DNA of 64,000 bases from Flavobacterium aciduliphilum (GCF_003268855.1 NZ_QLSZ01000004.1:124001-188000), one strand, 5' to 3'. Shown: positions 19,085 through 28,585, counted from the first letter of the stretch. The notes: generated by a model from the sequence alone, not told the origin. Numbers and translations are program-made.

Positions 19085-20914
19085 TTATTTTGAATTATTT
19101 ACAGACAAAATCCATAACTTGTCGGTGTAGTTCAAACGTACTAACATTTCCAATTCTTTTTTGGCCTCATCAACCGTATCAAATTTTTTTAAATACACAT
19201 ACTTAAAATGGGTTACAGTATTTGTAAATGTTTTTGGTTGTAATTCTTTTAATGTAAGCTGTTTGATAAAATTAGTTGCATTATCATTTACCGCAAATAC
19301 ATTGGCCACAATATAAAAGCCTTTAGGTTGGTTGGGAATAGTCAAGGTTTGTATCGGCACTTCTTTTGGTTCGATTTCCGGTTTTCCATCATTCACAAAA
19401 AGCATTTGTAACCGCTCTTTGTAGGATGTATTCATCTTTGTGGTGTATAACTCAATGGCTTCATCTGGAGTTGACACTTTAGCCAAATACACGTAATAAT
19501 AATTGTTTAAAGGGTTTACAAAAAAATCAGCTTGGATTTTTTTTGAATTGACATAATAAATAAATTCTTGTGCTTTTTGTTCGGTTTTGAAAATATTTGC
19601 GAGTAAGTAATACCCTTCTGACAACGTTGCGCTATTAATCGTATATATATCTTGAACCTCATTAATTGTATTGTTTTTTTGTAATCTGTTGATTGAAGAA
19701 AACGTTTTGGTATCATCAACTAATAAATCATTGTTTAGGGGTAAAAACTTTATTGCTTGTCCTTTTTTAGTTTTTACTAAAGTAGACGACTCTTTTTCTA
19801 AATTTTGTGGATTTATTTCTGTTTGTAATGCTGAAAAAAACACAAAAACTTGATCACCTTTTGATTGAAATCTACAAGTGAGTTCTTCTGAATTTGAATT
19901 TATAAATGAACTAGGAATGGGTGTCATAAACACATCAAATCCCAAAGTGTTTTTGCTATCTGGAAAACGATTAAAGAGATATTGATCGCCTTGAGTAATA
20001 CAACTATTAAAAAAATTATCTTCTTTTCGGATGGGAGTACTTAGGGCAGTAAATGTATTGGTCGTTTGATTTCCAATAAAAAGTTTGTCGCCCAATTGAT
20101 TGTTGTCTCCTTCCAAAGCCGCCCCTAAAACCATCGCTTGAATCGAATTTAAACTTGTGTGTTGAGGTATTGAGAAGACTACATCGGATGGGGTTGATAT
20201 ACTACCTATAAAACCATCAGAAGAAGAAATAGATTTTTCGGTCATTGTTGGATCTTCAAACACAAAAAAAAGAGTCCACCCTGCTGCAACACCTCCTTCA
20301 AGAGCTCCTTGAGTTGCTCTGATATTAGCCACGGTATAAACTCCTGTAATATTGGGTAGTGCTTTAATGGTGTTTGTGATATCAGCATAAACTACATAGG
20401 GCGCTGCGTAATTATAGTTTTTGTCTTCTATTCCATCAAAAAGTGTTACGCCTTGTACCGAGGTATATTCTGTTTGATTGGGAAGTTTAATTTTTACTGA
20501 CGTAAATTGTTCTCTCGCTAGATCTTCAGGACCAAATTTTCCGTTCGTATTTTGACTTCCACTAGTATATTTATAGGTTGCTGCCCAGTAAAGTCCTGCA
20601 TAAACAATTTTTTTGTTTTGGGAATTGTCTAAAAATAATTCGGCACTACTAGAGGAAAACGTCGATTCATCATTATCAATATCTATGTATTCCATCTCAA
20701 ACTCATCGTTTAAAAGCGCTTGTTTGGTATGGTTATAATAGGGATCATTGGCTGTATTATTGTAATCTACTCGGTTAACAATATTATTTCCAATAATAGC
20801 TGTTCCTCCTTTCACAATTCCCTGATATCGAGTTTTGAAAACTTGATTGGTTTGGGAATAAGAACAGATAGAACTCAAAAATAAAAAAAAGGTAAATCGG
20901 AGTGTATTAATCAT
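19085..20914 (-). CDS. Large secreted protein with two C-terminal SPOR-like repeats
   Basis: The 609-residue protein has a signal peptide (MINTLRFTFFLFLSSICSYS). Residues 25-370 form a beta-rich domain with VKGGTAIIGNNIVNRVDYN, YAGLYWAATYKY and GWTLFFVFEDP, a layout seen in Bacteroidota surface proteins whose function I do not know. Two related C-terminal units follow, near 428-505 (GYYLLANIFKTEQKAQEF, NNYYYVYLAKVSTPDEA) and 534-606 (GFYIVANVFAVNDNATNF, FKYVYLKKFDTVDEA), which resemble SPOR domains that bind denuded peptidoglycan. It is divergent from holB, with its own -7 box. Confidence 0.72.
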   Translation of the reverse strand: MINTLRFTFFLFLSSICSYSQTNQVFKTRYQGIVKGGTAIIGNNIVNRVDYNNTANDPYYNHTKQALLNDEFEMEYIDIDNDESTFSSSSAELFLDNSQNKKIVYAGLYWAATYKYTSGSQNTNGKFGPEDLAREQFTSVKIKLPNQTEYTSVQGVTLFDGIEDKNYNYAAPYVVYADITNTIKALPNITGVYTVANIRATQGALEGGVAAGWTLFFVFEDPTMTEKSISSSDGFIGSISTPSDVVFSIPQHTSLNSIQAMVLGAALEGDNNQLGDKLFIGNQTTNTFTALSTPIRKEDNFFNSCITQGDQYLFNRFPDSKNTLGFDVFMTPIPSSFINSNSEELTCRFQSKGDQVFVFFSALQTEINPQNLEKESSTLVKTKKGQAIKFLPLNNDLLVDDTKTFSSINRLQKNNTINEVQDIYTINSATLSEGYYLLANIFKTEQKAQEFIYYVNSKKIQADFFVNPLNNYYYVYLAKVSTPDEAIELYTTKMNTSYKERLQMLFVNDGKPEIEPKEVPIQTLTIPNQPKGFYIVANVFAVNDNATNFIKQLTLKELQPKTFTNTVTHFKYVYLKKFDTVDEAKKELEMLVRLNYTDKLWILSVNNSK

Positions 20915-20960
20915 GTTCCATTAATGTTTCTTCGAAATCTAATGCATCAGTTTCTGAGAA

Positions 20961-20968
20961 CAAAATTA
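20961..20968 (-). promoter_or_regulatory. -7 box TAATTTTG upstream of the SPOR-like gene
   Basis: The reverse strand reads TAATTTTG 47 bp before the start of the secreted SPOR-like protein, in the divergent region shared with holB. No -33 TTG was found at the expected spacing. Confidence 0.45.
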
Positions 20969-20996
20969 TAAATAATATCGTGTTTCAGCGTTTTTT

Positions 20997-21030
20997 TTGA
21001 CAACTTAATAGGATGGGTTCTGTATTTTTG
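20997..21030 (+). promoter_or_regulatory. Promoter of holB (TTG-N23-TATTTTTG)
   Basis: TTG at 20997-20999 and TATTTTTG at 21023-21030 are 23 nt apart, within the flavobacterial range. Its position downstream of the in-frame ATG at 21013 supports the later start at 21085. A second -7-like box, TATATTTG (21073-21080), is only 4 nt from that ATG. Confidence 0.55.
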
Positions 21031-21084
21031 AATTTTAAAAATAAAAAAAGAGTCAAATTTTTATTTTTAAATTATATTTGCTCT

Positions 21085-22233
21085 ATGCATTTTTCAGAAA
21101 TTTTAGGACACGAACCCATTAAAAATCATTTAATTACTTCCATTCAAAAGGGAAGAATTCCTCATGCACAATTATTTGTAGGACCTGAAGGTGTTGGCAC
21201 ACTGGCTATGGCAATTGCGTATGCTCAATACATTATTTGTCAAACCAAAAATTATGAAAATGCAGAAAATAACCAAGCTTGTATTTTAAAATTTGATACG
21301 TTACAGCATCCTGACTTGCATTTTATCTATCCTACTGTCGCTACGGAAGACGTAAAATCAAAACCAAAAAGTATTGATTTCATAAGAGAATGGCGAGAGT
21401 TTTTACTTGAAAATAAATATGGGAGCTTATTTGATTGGTACAAAACTTTAGGTGTCCAAAATAAGCAAGGTATGATTCGAGTGGAGGATGCTTCAGAAAT
21501 TTTAAAATCTTTAGCCTTAAAAGCCCATGAAGGGGGTTACAAAGTAATGATTATTTGGATGGCTGATAAAATGAATATCGAAGCCTCTAATAAACTTTTA
21601 AAACTTCTTGAAGAACCTACCGATAAGACCGTTTTTGTTTTAATCACCGAAAATGAGGAAGATATCATCCAAACCATACGGTCCAGATGCCAAGTTTTAC
21701 ATTTTAATAATCTGACTCAAGATACTATTGCACAGGCCTTAATGGAGCATAAAAACTGTTCTGATAAACAAGCTTTAAAAATAGCACATCAAGCCCAAGG
21801 AAATTACAATAAGGCCTTAAAAATATTGAATGAAAATAACGATGAGTTTCCTTTTGAAACGTGGTTTGTGGAATGGGTAAGAGCCGCTTTTAAAGCAAAA
21901 GGTAATGCGGCAGCCATTCAAGATTTGATAGTATGGAGCGAACAAATTGCCGCCTTGGGTCGAGAAACTCAAAAACAGTTTTTAAATTATTGCATTGACA
22001 TGTTTCGGCAAGCATTATTGCTAAACTATAATGCCCAAAAACTGGTTTATTTAGAGCCTTCGGTTGCTAATTTTAAACTCGAAAATTTTGCTCCATTTGT
22101 TACGGGAAATAATATTTCAGAGGTATTTGATGAAATCTCTGATGCCATTTACCATATCGAAAGGAATGGAAATGCAAAAATAATTTTGACCGATTTATCT
22201 ATAAAATTGACCCGATTAATTCACAAAAAATAA
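21085..22233 (+). CDS. holB: DNA polymerase III delta-prime subunit
   Basis: Delta-prime is part of the clamp loader that opens the sliding clamp for DNA polymerase III. The start MHFSEILGHEPIKNHL (ATG 21085) gives 382 residues. The AAA+ domain has HAQLFVGPEGVGTLAM, where the Walker A Lys is replaced (GVGT), a KVMIIWMADKMN Walker B region, NKLLKLLEEP and the sensor RSRCQVLHF; these last two are hallmarks. The zinc-binding Cys cluster is reduced to isolated Cys. Loss of the P-loop lysine is compatible with delta-prime, which need not hydrolyse ATP. It is followed by a DoxX-like gene 9 bp downstream. Confidence 0.9.
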   Translation: MHFSEILGHEPIKNHLITSIQKGRIPHAQLFVGPEGVGTLAMAIAYAQYIICQTKNYENAENNQACILKFDTLQHPDLHFIYPTVATEDVKSKPKSIDFIREWREFLLENKYGSLFDWYKTLGVQNKQGMIRVEDASEILKSLALKAHEGGYKVMIIWMADKMNIEASNKLLKLLEEPTDKTVFVLITENEEDIIQTIRSRCQVLHFNNLTQDTIAQALMEHKNCSDKQALKIAHQAQGNYNKALKILNENNDEFPFETWFVEWVRAAFKAKGNAAAIQDLIVWSEQIAALGRETQKQFLNYCIDMFRQALLLNYNAQKLVYLEPSVANFKLENFAPFVTGNNISEVFDEISDAIYHIERNGNAKIILTDLSIKLTRLIHKK

Positions 22234-22242
22234 CTGCTTTCA

Positions 22243-22620
22243 ATGGCTGCTGTGCTGATTTTGATTTTCTTAGCTCTAACTTTTTTGATGTCTGTACATG
22301 AAAAAATATTTCATTGGCAAGAAACTCTAGACTGGCTAAAAAGTCATTTTTCAAATACGGATTTAAAAAATCATGTCCCATTAGCTACTTGGATCTTAGT
22401 CGTTTTCGAACTGATTGCTGCTGTACTCTGTTGTATCGGAATTGTTGAGTTTTTCATCAATAAGGAACGCTTATTTGGATATTATGGCACTCTTTTTTCT
22501 TGTATTTCTCTCCTATTGATGCTGTTTGGTCAACGTTTAGCTAAAGATTTTGATGGGGCCCGAACTATTACCATTTATTTTATTGTGGCTGTTTTGGGTG
22601 TTTGGCTCTTAGGTTCTTAA
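22243..22620 (+). CDS. DoxX-like integral membrane protein
   Basis: The 125-residue protein has four hydrophobic segments (about 1-17, 48-70, 78-95 and 105-124) and the DoxX-type motif MSVHEKIFHW after the first helix. Family members are small inner-membrane proteins, some linked to oxidoreductases, but no precise role is established here. It is 9 bp downstream of holB and ends 4 bp from the end of the convergent helicase, leaving no room for a separate terminator. Confidence 0.75.
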   Translation: MAAVLILIFLALTFLMSVHEKIFHWQETLDWLKSHFSNTDLKNHVPLATWILVVFELIAAVLCCIGIVEFFINKERLFGYYGTLFSCISLLLMLFGQRLAKDFDGARTITIYFIVAVLGVWLLGS

Positions 22621-22624
22621 AAAA

Positions 22625-24895
22625 TTAGTGTAGGCTTGCTTTAAAAATTCGTAACTCTTCCCAGGTAAACGCATCTCCTAGTTGTTCTTTCATAGGGCCC
22701 AACGATTCTTCTTTATAACCATAAAAGGCCTCAGTAAGAAGCGCAATTTTATCCTCAGACATAATATCTTGAATATCAACTAACTTTTCTTGGATGAGCT
22801 TTGTAAAATGATTCAAAATAGTTGCTGTGGTTAATTTCCTAATTCGTGCTATTTCAGCAATAGAATTTTTTTCAAGCCATAATTCGTAAGTAACTTGGGT
22901 TGTAGCTTTTTTGGGTTCCTTGTCCGATTTTTTTTTCTTTGGCTCATAATAACTTACATCGTCAGCATCTTTAAGTAACTTTTGATTTTTTTTCTTATAA
23001 TCTTCGAGCACCTTTTCAAGTTTTTTCGCTTTATAGGTGCTTATTTCTGTTGACATTATGAGTTCTTTCGAAAGCATTTTTTGTTGTACAATCATTTTTA
23101 GAATCAAAGGAGCTTTCAATACTTGCATCACGGCTTTGGTTTGAATATCTTCAAGAATCAACAATTCATCATAAAATTGTTTTACTTGCTTGACCCGTTT
23201 AATTTCCTCAATTTTATACAAAAGTTCATATTCCATTCGATCGAGTTTTTCGAAAAAATACTTACAAGCTGCTTGAACTCGTTGGTCTATATACTCATAA
23301 TCAACACTATCATCAGAAAACAAACCATTTAATTGAGAAATAAACTTACTAGCTGGGTCTAGTAATGTTTCGATGGCTTCGAGTTGTTGTTTAGCCCAAT
23401 TCAAATGCTTTGCCTTTATTGATCGATCACTCTCTGCATAACTGTATTTGTGATTACGCCATTCTTGGGCGAGTTCGCCCCAATTAAAACAAGTAAATAA
23501 ATACTCTTTTAAATACTTTTTAGTCTCTTTTTGGAGTTCATTCTCAAGAATTTGTTGCAAGGCTCTGGTAGAAGCATATTCCATGACTTCTTCATCATTG
23601 GAAATACCATTTAACTGTATTGGGGAAAGTAAAATTAAGCCTTTTAACGAACGTAAACGTGAAAGTGCTACATAGGCTTGGCCTGGCAAGAAAACTTGTG
23701 ACACATCGAGCGCTGCTTTGTCAAAGGTTAATCCTTGACTTTTATGTACTGTGATAGCCCAAGCTAATTTTATTGGGTAATGTACAAAAGTTCCCAATAC
23801 TTCTTCTTCAATTTCTTTTGTGGTTTCATTAACCTGATATCTAATATTCTGCCATTCATACCTTTCTACTTCAATTGTGGTTTTTTCATCAGGAAAATAA
23901 ACTAAAATTTCGTCTGCATGTAATGACTTAATAACTCCCATTTTACCATTAAAAAACTTTTTTTCTAAGGAGCTATCGTTTTTTACAAACATAATTTGGG
24001 CTCCTATTTTTAATTCTAAAGTTTCTTCTATAGGATAAATTTTTTCAGGAAAGTCATCCGTTATCGTAGCCTTATAAATCCAAGATTTTGCTTTTAGATT
24101 AGACAATGAAGTTGCATTAATAACATCTGCCTTAGCATTATGTGTAGTCAAAGTAATATAGCCTTGATTGGATTTAAAATCGAATTGAGGGTATACAAAC
24201 TGATTTAGAAAGCTAATGTTTTCTTGAGTTATGTTATTGTTTCTTAAATGATTAAGAATTTCAATAAATGCTTCATCAGATTGTCTGTAAATCTTCGATA
24301 ATTCGATGTATAAGGGCGGATTGGAACAAACAACTTGAGCATGGAAAAAGAATTTACCCTTGTAATAATTTCGCAATACCCTCCATTCATCTTCTTTAAT
24401 CACCGGGGGAAGCTGTAATAAATCTCCAATAAAAAGGACTTGGACGCCCCCAAAGGGAATTCGCTTTTTCCGTACGCTTTGTAACATAAAATCTATAGCA
24501 TCTGTCACATCTGGACGAAGCATACTCACTTCATCAATGATTAGTAATTCCATATTTTGAATTACTTTTCGCTTGATAGCGCTCATCTTAAAATGCCGTC
24601 TTAGTGTGTCTTTTGATTCAAATTTTGAAGAACCATAAAAATTATTAAAAACTTGATTATCTGGTATAAAACCTCCAAAGGGGAGTTGAAACATGGAATG
24701 AATAGTAACTCCGCCAGCATTAAGAGCAGCAATTCCAGTTGGCGCTACTACTACGGTGTTCTTGTGCGTGGTTTTAATGATTTCTTTTAGAAGAGTTGTT
24801 TTTCCAGTCCCCGCTTTTCCTGTTAGAAAAATAGACTTATTGGTTTGATTGATGAATCGCAAAACATATGTTGCTTCGGCTGATAATGATACCAT
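22625..24895 (-). CDS. Pif1/RecD-type helicase with C-terminal HTH domain
   Basis: The 756-residue SF1B helicase shows Walker A LTGKAGTGKTTLLKEI near residue 25, VVAPTGIAALNAGG (motif Ia), LLIIDEVSMLRPDV (Walker B), GDLLQLPPV (motif III), and AWAITVHKSQGLTFDKA plus YVALSRLRSLKGL (motifs V and VI). After about residue 450 comes a charged helical region with a Lys-rich linker (about 660) and a final helix-turn-helix-like unit TTATILNHFTKLIQ, similar to HTH_40 seen in RecQ-type proteins. It should unwind DNA 5' to 3' with a nucleic-acid-binding tail. Convergent with the DoxX gene. Confidence 0.88.
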   Translation of the reverse strand: MVSLSAEATYVLRFINQTNKSIFLTGKAGTGKTTLLKEIIKTTHKNTVVVAPTGIAALNAGGVTIHSMFQLPFGGFIPDNQVFNNFYGSSKFESKDTLRRHFKMSAIKRKVIQNMELLIIDEVSMLRPDVTDAIDFMLQSVRKKRIPFGGVQVLFIGDLLQLPPVIKEDEWRVLRNYYKGKFFFHAQVVCSNPPLYIELSKIYRQSDEAFIEILNHLRNNNITQENISFLNQFVYPQFDFKSNQGYITLTTHNAKADVINATSLSNLKAKSWIYKATITDDFPEKIYPIEETLELKIGAQIMFVKNDSSLEKKFFNGKMGVIKSLHADEILVYFPDEKTTIEVERYEWQNIRYQVNETTKEIEEEVLGTFVHYPIKLAWAITVHKSQGLTFDKAALDVSQVFLPGQAYVALSRLRSLKGLILLSPIQLNGISNDEEVMEYASTRALQQILENELQKETKKYLKEYLFTCFNWGELAQEWRNHKYSYAESDRSIKAKHLNWAKQQLEAIETLLDPASKFISQLNGLFSDDSVDYEYIDQRVQAACKYFFEKLDRMEYELLYKIEEIKRVKQVKQFYDELLILEDIQTKAVMQVLKAPLILKMIVQQKMLSKELIMSTEISTYKAKKLEKVLEDYKKKNQKLLKDADDVSYYEPKKKKSDKEPKKATTQVTYELWLEKNSIAEIARIRKLTTATILNHFTKLIQEKLVDIQDIMSEDKIALLTEAFYGYKEESLGPMKEQLGDAFTWEELRIFKASLH

Positions 24896-24915
24896 GGCTT
24901 ATAAATTTAGAATTA

Positions 24916-24923
24916 CAAATATA
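24916..24923 (-). promoter_or_regulatory. -7 box TATATTTG upstream of the helicase
   Basis: The reverse strand reads TATATTTG 21 bp before the helicase start. A TTG lies only 13 nt further upstream, too close for the consensus. Confidence 0.45.
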
Positions 24924-24957
24924 ACTGTTTGTTTGTCAATAAAAAAAGAAACTAAAA

Positions 24958-25002
24958 AAATTCCAAATTCTAAATTGAAAATTGTTTTAGAATTTGGAAT
25001 TT
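24958..25002 (-). terminator. Perfect 17-bp hairpin after the OmpH/Skp-like gene
   Basis: Arms AAATTCCAAATTCTAAA (24958-24974) and TTTAGAATTTGGAATTT (24986-25002) are perfectly complementary around an 11-nt loop. The hairpin lies just downstream of the Skp-like gene and shares its outer sequence with the hairpin at 47952-47995. Confidence 0.65.
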
Positions 25003-25026
25003 ATTAAAATGGATAAAATTTTATTT

Positions 25027-25596
25027 TTATTTCTTGCTTTTATCCTCTTTCTTTTCTTCTTTTTTACTCTCCGACTTGTATTTATCGTTTACTATTTTAA
25101 TGATTTCTTTAGTGATATCATATTGATCTTTAGCATATAAAACGGTGGCTGATTCCCCTGTTCCAAAAACATAATCATACCCTTTTTCTTTTCCATAATC
25201 TTTGAATATCTTTCTATATTTGGTTACTAGAGTGTCCATCTCTGCACCATGTTGACCTTGAAGTTGTTGAATTACAGCTTGTTGAGCATATTGTATTTGT
25301 TGTTCTCTTTGTTGAAGCTCAGCATATTTTTGTTGTGCCCAAGCTTGACCTTTTTTTTGAGCATTCGATTGAAATGATTTTTTTTCAGCTTCTAGTTTAT
25401 CTACCTCTACCTTAATGCGATTATCTTTTTCTCCTGCAATATTTTCATATTTTGCTTTGATATCTTTAGCTTCCGTTGATTCTTCCAATAATTTATTGGT
25501 GTCAATATAGGCTGTTTTAAAATCTTTTGCATCTGTTGCTTTGTTACACGAAATAATAGCAAATCCAAATGCTATACAAACTAAAATTTTTTTCAT
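25027..25596 (-). CDS. OmpH/Skp-family periplasmic chaperone-like lipoprotein
   Basis: The 189-residue protein starts with a lipoprotein signal MKKILVCIAFGFAIISC (lipobox Cys 17). The mature part is a long coiled coil (about 40-130, with a run of Gln: QQREQQIQYAQQAVIQQLQ) flanked by FKTAYIDTNKLLEES and YDYVFGTGESATVLYAKDQYDIT, the standard Skp arrangement. Skp holds unfolded outer-membrane proteins in the periplasm; a lipid-anchored form is inferred. The C-terminus is Lys/Glu-rich (SESKKEEKKEDKSKK). Confidence 0.85.
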   Translation of the reverse strand: MKKILVCIAFGFAIISCNKATDAKDFKTAYIDTNKLLEESTEAKDIKAKYENIAGEKDNRIKVEVDKLEAEKKSFQSNAQKKGQAWAQQKYAELQQREQQIQYAQQAVIQQLQGQHGAEMDTLVTKYRKIFKDYGKEKGYDYVFGTGESATVLYAKDQYDITKEIIKIVNDKYKSESKKEEKKEDKSKK

Positions 25597-25621
25597 TTTT
25601 TTTTATTATTTTACTTTTTGT

Positions 25622-25629
25622 CAAAAATA
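25622..25629 (-). promoter_or_regulatory. -7 box TATTTTTG upstream of the Skp-like gene
   Basis: The reverse strand reads TATTTTTG 26 bp before the start codon. The 233-bp gap from 25597 to 25829 is otherwise AT-rich, and I see no gene in it. Confidence 0.5.
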
Positions 25630-25829
25630 TGAATTTTTATGCTATGTGTCGAATTTAAAATTAAAATGCCTATTTTTTAATAATAAGTATTTACTATATC
25701 TTTAAAAATGAATATAGAAAATCGTTATTAAAAAACAAGCTTTTTAAATGCGATTTAAGAAACAAAATAAAAAAAGGCTTATCTAGTATTGTTTTTTAAT
25801 AAAAAGCGCTTTATTTCTCTTTATTTTAG

Positions 25830-26678
25830 TTATTTACCCTTTTTTAAGACGTAAATATGGGAGGAAAACTCTTTATTTATCATTCCTTTACTATTTGACA
25901 CCAATCCAATGTAAAATGCTTTGATAAAATTCATTTTTCCTCTTTTATACTTTTCTGATAAGAGACTTACATAAAAACTATCATATAGCATTGGAATTGT
26001 TTTTATCAAAGTAAAATTATTTTGAGAAAACAGTTTAATAATTGATGTTCTTGAGAAATGCCAAAAGTGAATAGGAACATCATAAGCAGCCCAAAAATTT
26101 TTGTAATATTTTGCGTCGAAGGATTTGTAATTTGGAACAGCTACTAATACTATTCCTCCAGGTTTCAACAATCTTCTTAACTCATCCAACTGCCATTCTA
26201 AATCGGGAACATGCTCTAACACATGCCACATGGTAATCACATCGAACGAATTAGACTCTAAATTCTTTGTTTCGTTTGTAAAAGCAACTCCTTTGGAACT
26301 CGCAATTTTTCGAGCATTATCATTCGGTTCATATCCAAGGGTTTCCCATCCTTGTTCCTTAGCTGCATATAAAAAATCACCTACACCAGCACCTATATCT
26401 AGTAATTTTCCTTTTTTTGAAAGCTTATTGATTAATGTGACTTTCTTTTTTACTGCTCTTTTTTTTACGATTTGATAAACTTTTTCAAATAAAGTAGTAT
26501 TCGCATCTGTATGAGAAATATAATTACTGTCCTCATAATACCTTGGAAGTTGTGTTAATGATGGTTGTGGATGTGTCACTAACATATCGTACTCTTCGTT
26601 ATAATACAATTCGAATACTTCTTGAGAAACGGAATAATCTTTTACTGTTAAAAAAAGAGTTGTTTTTTCAAAATTCAT
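25830..26678 (-). CDS. Class I SAM-dependent methyltransferase
   Basis: The 282-residue protein has the Rossmann methyltransferase motifs LLDIGAGVGDFLYAA (motif I, about residue 92), LGYEPNDNARKIA (acidic end of strand 2), DVITMWHVLEHVPD and LLKPGGIVLVAVPNY. The C-terminal part contains PIHFWHFSRTSIIKLF, as in methyltransferases that act on sugars or quinone-like small molecules. The N-terminal 90 residues (VSQEVFELYYNEEYDMLVTHP) do not contain the Cys pairs of the zinc-binding sugar C-methyltransferases. The substrate is unknown. It is downstream of mnmG, separated by a parS-like site. Confidence 0.8.
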   Translation of the reverse strand: MNFEKTTLFLTVKDYSVSQEVFELYYNEEYDMLVTHPQPSLTQLPRYYEDSNYISHTDANTTLFEKVYQIVKKRAVKKKVTLINKLSKKGKLLDIGAGVGDFLYAAKEQGWETLGYEPNDNARKIASSKGVAFTNETKNLESNSFDVITMWHVLEHVPDLEWQLDELRRLLKPGGIVLVAVPNYKSFDAKYYKNFWAAYDVPIHFWHFSRTSIIKLFSQNNFTLIKTIPMLYDSFYVSLLSEKYKRGKMNFIKAFYIGLVSNSKGMINKEFSSHIYVLKKGK

Positions 26679-26694
26679 TTACTTGGTTTTAATA

Positions 26695-26710
26695 TGTTTC
26701 ACGTGGAACA
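26695..26710. other. parS-like ParB-binding site 1
   Basis: TGTTTCACGTGGAACA, with a single departure from a perfect palindrome, lies in the gap between the methyltransferase start and the mnmG stop. It is one base from the copy at 28623 and matches the classical bacterial parS pattern TGTTNCACGTGAAACA at most positions. Confidence 0.75.
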
Positions 26711-26713
26711 AAA

Positions 26714-28585
26714 TTACCTTCCCATATAAATCAATAAAATGGAAATGTCACTAGGAGATACCCCACTGATTCTTGATGCTTGTGAAATTGTTACTGGTTT
26801 GATTTTTGTTAATTTTTGTTTAGCTTCTATAGACATGGATTTGATTTTATAATAATCAAAATCCTCAGGTATTTTAATATCTTCCAAACGAGTTAATTTA
26901 TCAGCATTGTTCCGTTCTTTTTCGATATAACCAGAATATTTTACTTGTATGGCTGCTTGTTCGATAATTTCCTGATCCAAATTATTATCTTCAATGTATT
27001 GTTTTACTTTTTCAAACACTATCATATCCTCTAATTCAATTTGTGGTCTAGAAAAAACTTTAAACATTTTATCTGATTGTATCATTAAAGAACTCTTCTT
27101 CATTTCAAGTATGGGATTAGCTTCTTCTGTGGTTACACTAGTCTCTTTGAAAAATGAAACCATAGCCTCACTTTTTGAAAATTTTTCCTCCATTCGTTGT
27201 AATCTTTCCTCAGAAGCAAGACCGATTTTAAAAGATTTTGGCGTAAGACGAAAATCAGCATTATCTTGTCTTAATAATGTCCTATATTCTGCTCTTGAGG
27301 TAAACATACGATAAGGTTCTTCAGTGCCTTTTGTAATTAAATCGTCGATTAATACTCCAATATAAGCTTCATCTCTTTTTAATATTAAGGGTTCTTGTTC
27401 TTTAACTTGTAATGCGGCATTTATACCAGCCATTAACCCTTGCGCGGCTGCTTCTTCATAACCTGTAGTTCCGTTTATTTGACCTGCAAAATACAAACCT
27501 TTAATGAGTTTCGTTTCCAAGGTGTGTTTTAACTGAGTTGGAGGGAAATAATCATATTCTATGGCATATCCTGGTCTAAAAAACTTGACGTTTTCAAATC
27601 CAGCAACTGAACGTAAGGCTTTAAATTGAATCTCTTCAGGCAAAGAAGTAGAAAAACCGTTTACATACACTTCGACAGTATTCCATCCTTCTGGTTCGAC
27701 AAAAAGTTGGTGCCGTTCTTTATCAGCAAAACGATTAATTTTATCTTCAATAGAAGGACAATATCTAGGGCCAAGTGACTGAATGCGCCCATTGAACATA
27801 GGAGAACGGTCAAACCCTTCCCGTAAAATATTGTGAACTTCATCAGAAGTATACGTCATATGACATAATTTTTGCTTCGTAAGCGGTCTAGTTTCATTCG
27901 AATATGAAAATTTATCAGGAAAATCATCACCGGGTTCTTCTCTCATTTTAGTATAGTCTAAAGAGCGGCCATCGACTCTAGGTGGCGTACCTGTCTTCAT
28001 TCTCCCCGATTCAAAACCAAAAGAGATTAAATCCTCCGTGACACCGTAAGCTGCGCTTTCCCCTGCTCTACCCCCACCAAATTGTTTTTCTCCAATATGA
28101 ATCAAGCCATTAAGAAACGTCCCATTGGTTAAAACAACCGTGCTAGCATAGATGGTTAGTCCTAGTGTAGTTTTAATACCTTGTATCGTTCCATTTCGTT
28201 CCACCAATCCAGAAACCATCTCTTGATAAAAATCTAAATTAGGAGTGCTCTCCAATCGTAATCTCCATTCTTCAGAAAAACGCATGCGATCTGACTGAAC
28301 TCTTGGAGACCACATAGCAGGTCCTTTAGATTTATTCAGCATTTTAAATTGTATAGCAGTGTTATCGGAAACAATACCTGAATACCCACCTAAAGCATCA
28401 ATCTCACGTACAATTTGACCTTTAGCAATACCCCCAACAGCTGGGTTGCATGACATCTGAGCAATATTCTGCAAACTCATAGTAACCAATAATGTTTTAC
28501 AACCTAAGTTAGCAGCAGCAGCAGCAGCTTCACATCCAGCATGACCAGCACCTACTACGATTACATCATATTTTTCTAAAAACAT
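26714..28585 (-). CDS. mnmG: tRNA uridine-5-carboxymethylaminomethyl modification enzyme MnmG (GidA)
   Basis: MnmG with MnmE installs the carboxymethylaminomethyl group at wobble U34 of certain tRNAs, using FAD, folate and NADH. The 623-residue length is typical. Visible motifs are the FAD dinucleotide-binding VVGAGHAGCEAAAAAA at the N-terminus, MSCNPAVGGIAKGQIVREID, LTNGTFLNGLIHIG, GRAGESAAYGV, RPGYAIEYDYFPPTQL, LYFAGQINGTTGYEEAAAQG, and the tail ISGVSPSDISILLIYMGR. It is flanked by parS-like sites on both sides. ybeY lies upstream. Confidence 0.97.
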   Translation of the reverse strand: MFLEKYDVIVVGAGHAGCEAAAAAANLGCKTLLVTMSLQNIAQMSCNPAVGGIAKGQIVREIDALGGYSGIVSDNTAIQFKMLNKSKGPAMWSPRVQSDRMRFSEEWRLRLESTPNLDFYQEMVSGLVERNGTIQGIKTTLGLTIYASTVVLTNGTFLNGLIHIGEKQFGGGRAGESAAYGVTEDLISFGFESGRMKTGTPPRVDGRSLDYTKMREEPGDDFPDKFSYSNETRPLTKQKLCHMTYTSDEVHNILREGFDRSPMFNGRIQSLGPRYCPSIEDKINRFADKERHQLFVEPEGWNTVEVYVNGFSTSLPEEIQFKALRSVAGFENVKFFRPGYAIEYDYFPPTQLKHTLETKLIKGLYFAGQINGTTGYEEAAAQGLMAGINAALQVKEQEPLILKRDEAYIGVLIDDLITKGTEEPYRMFTSRAEYRTLLRQDNADFRLTPKSFKIGLASEERLQRMEEKFSKSEAMVSFFKETSVTTEEANPILEMKKSSLMIQSDKMFKVFSRPQIELEDMIVFEKVKQYIEDNNLDQEIIEQAAIQVKYSGYIEKERNNADKLTRLEDIKIPEDFDYYKIKSMSIEAKQKLTKIKPVTISQASRISGVSPSDISILLIYMGR

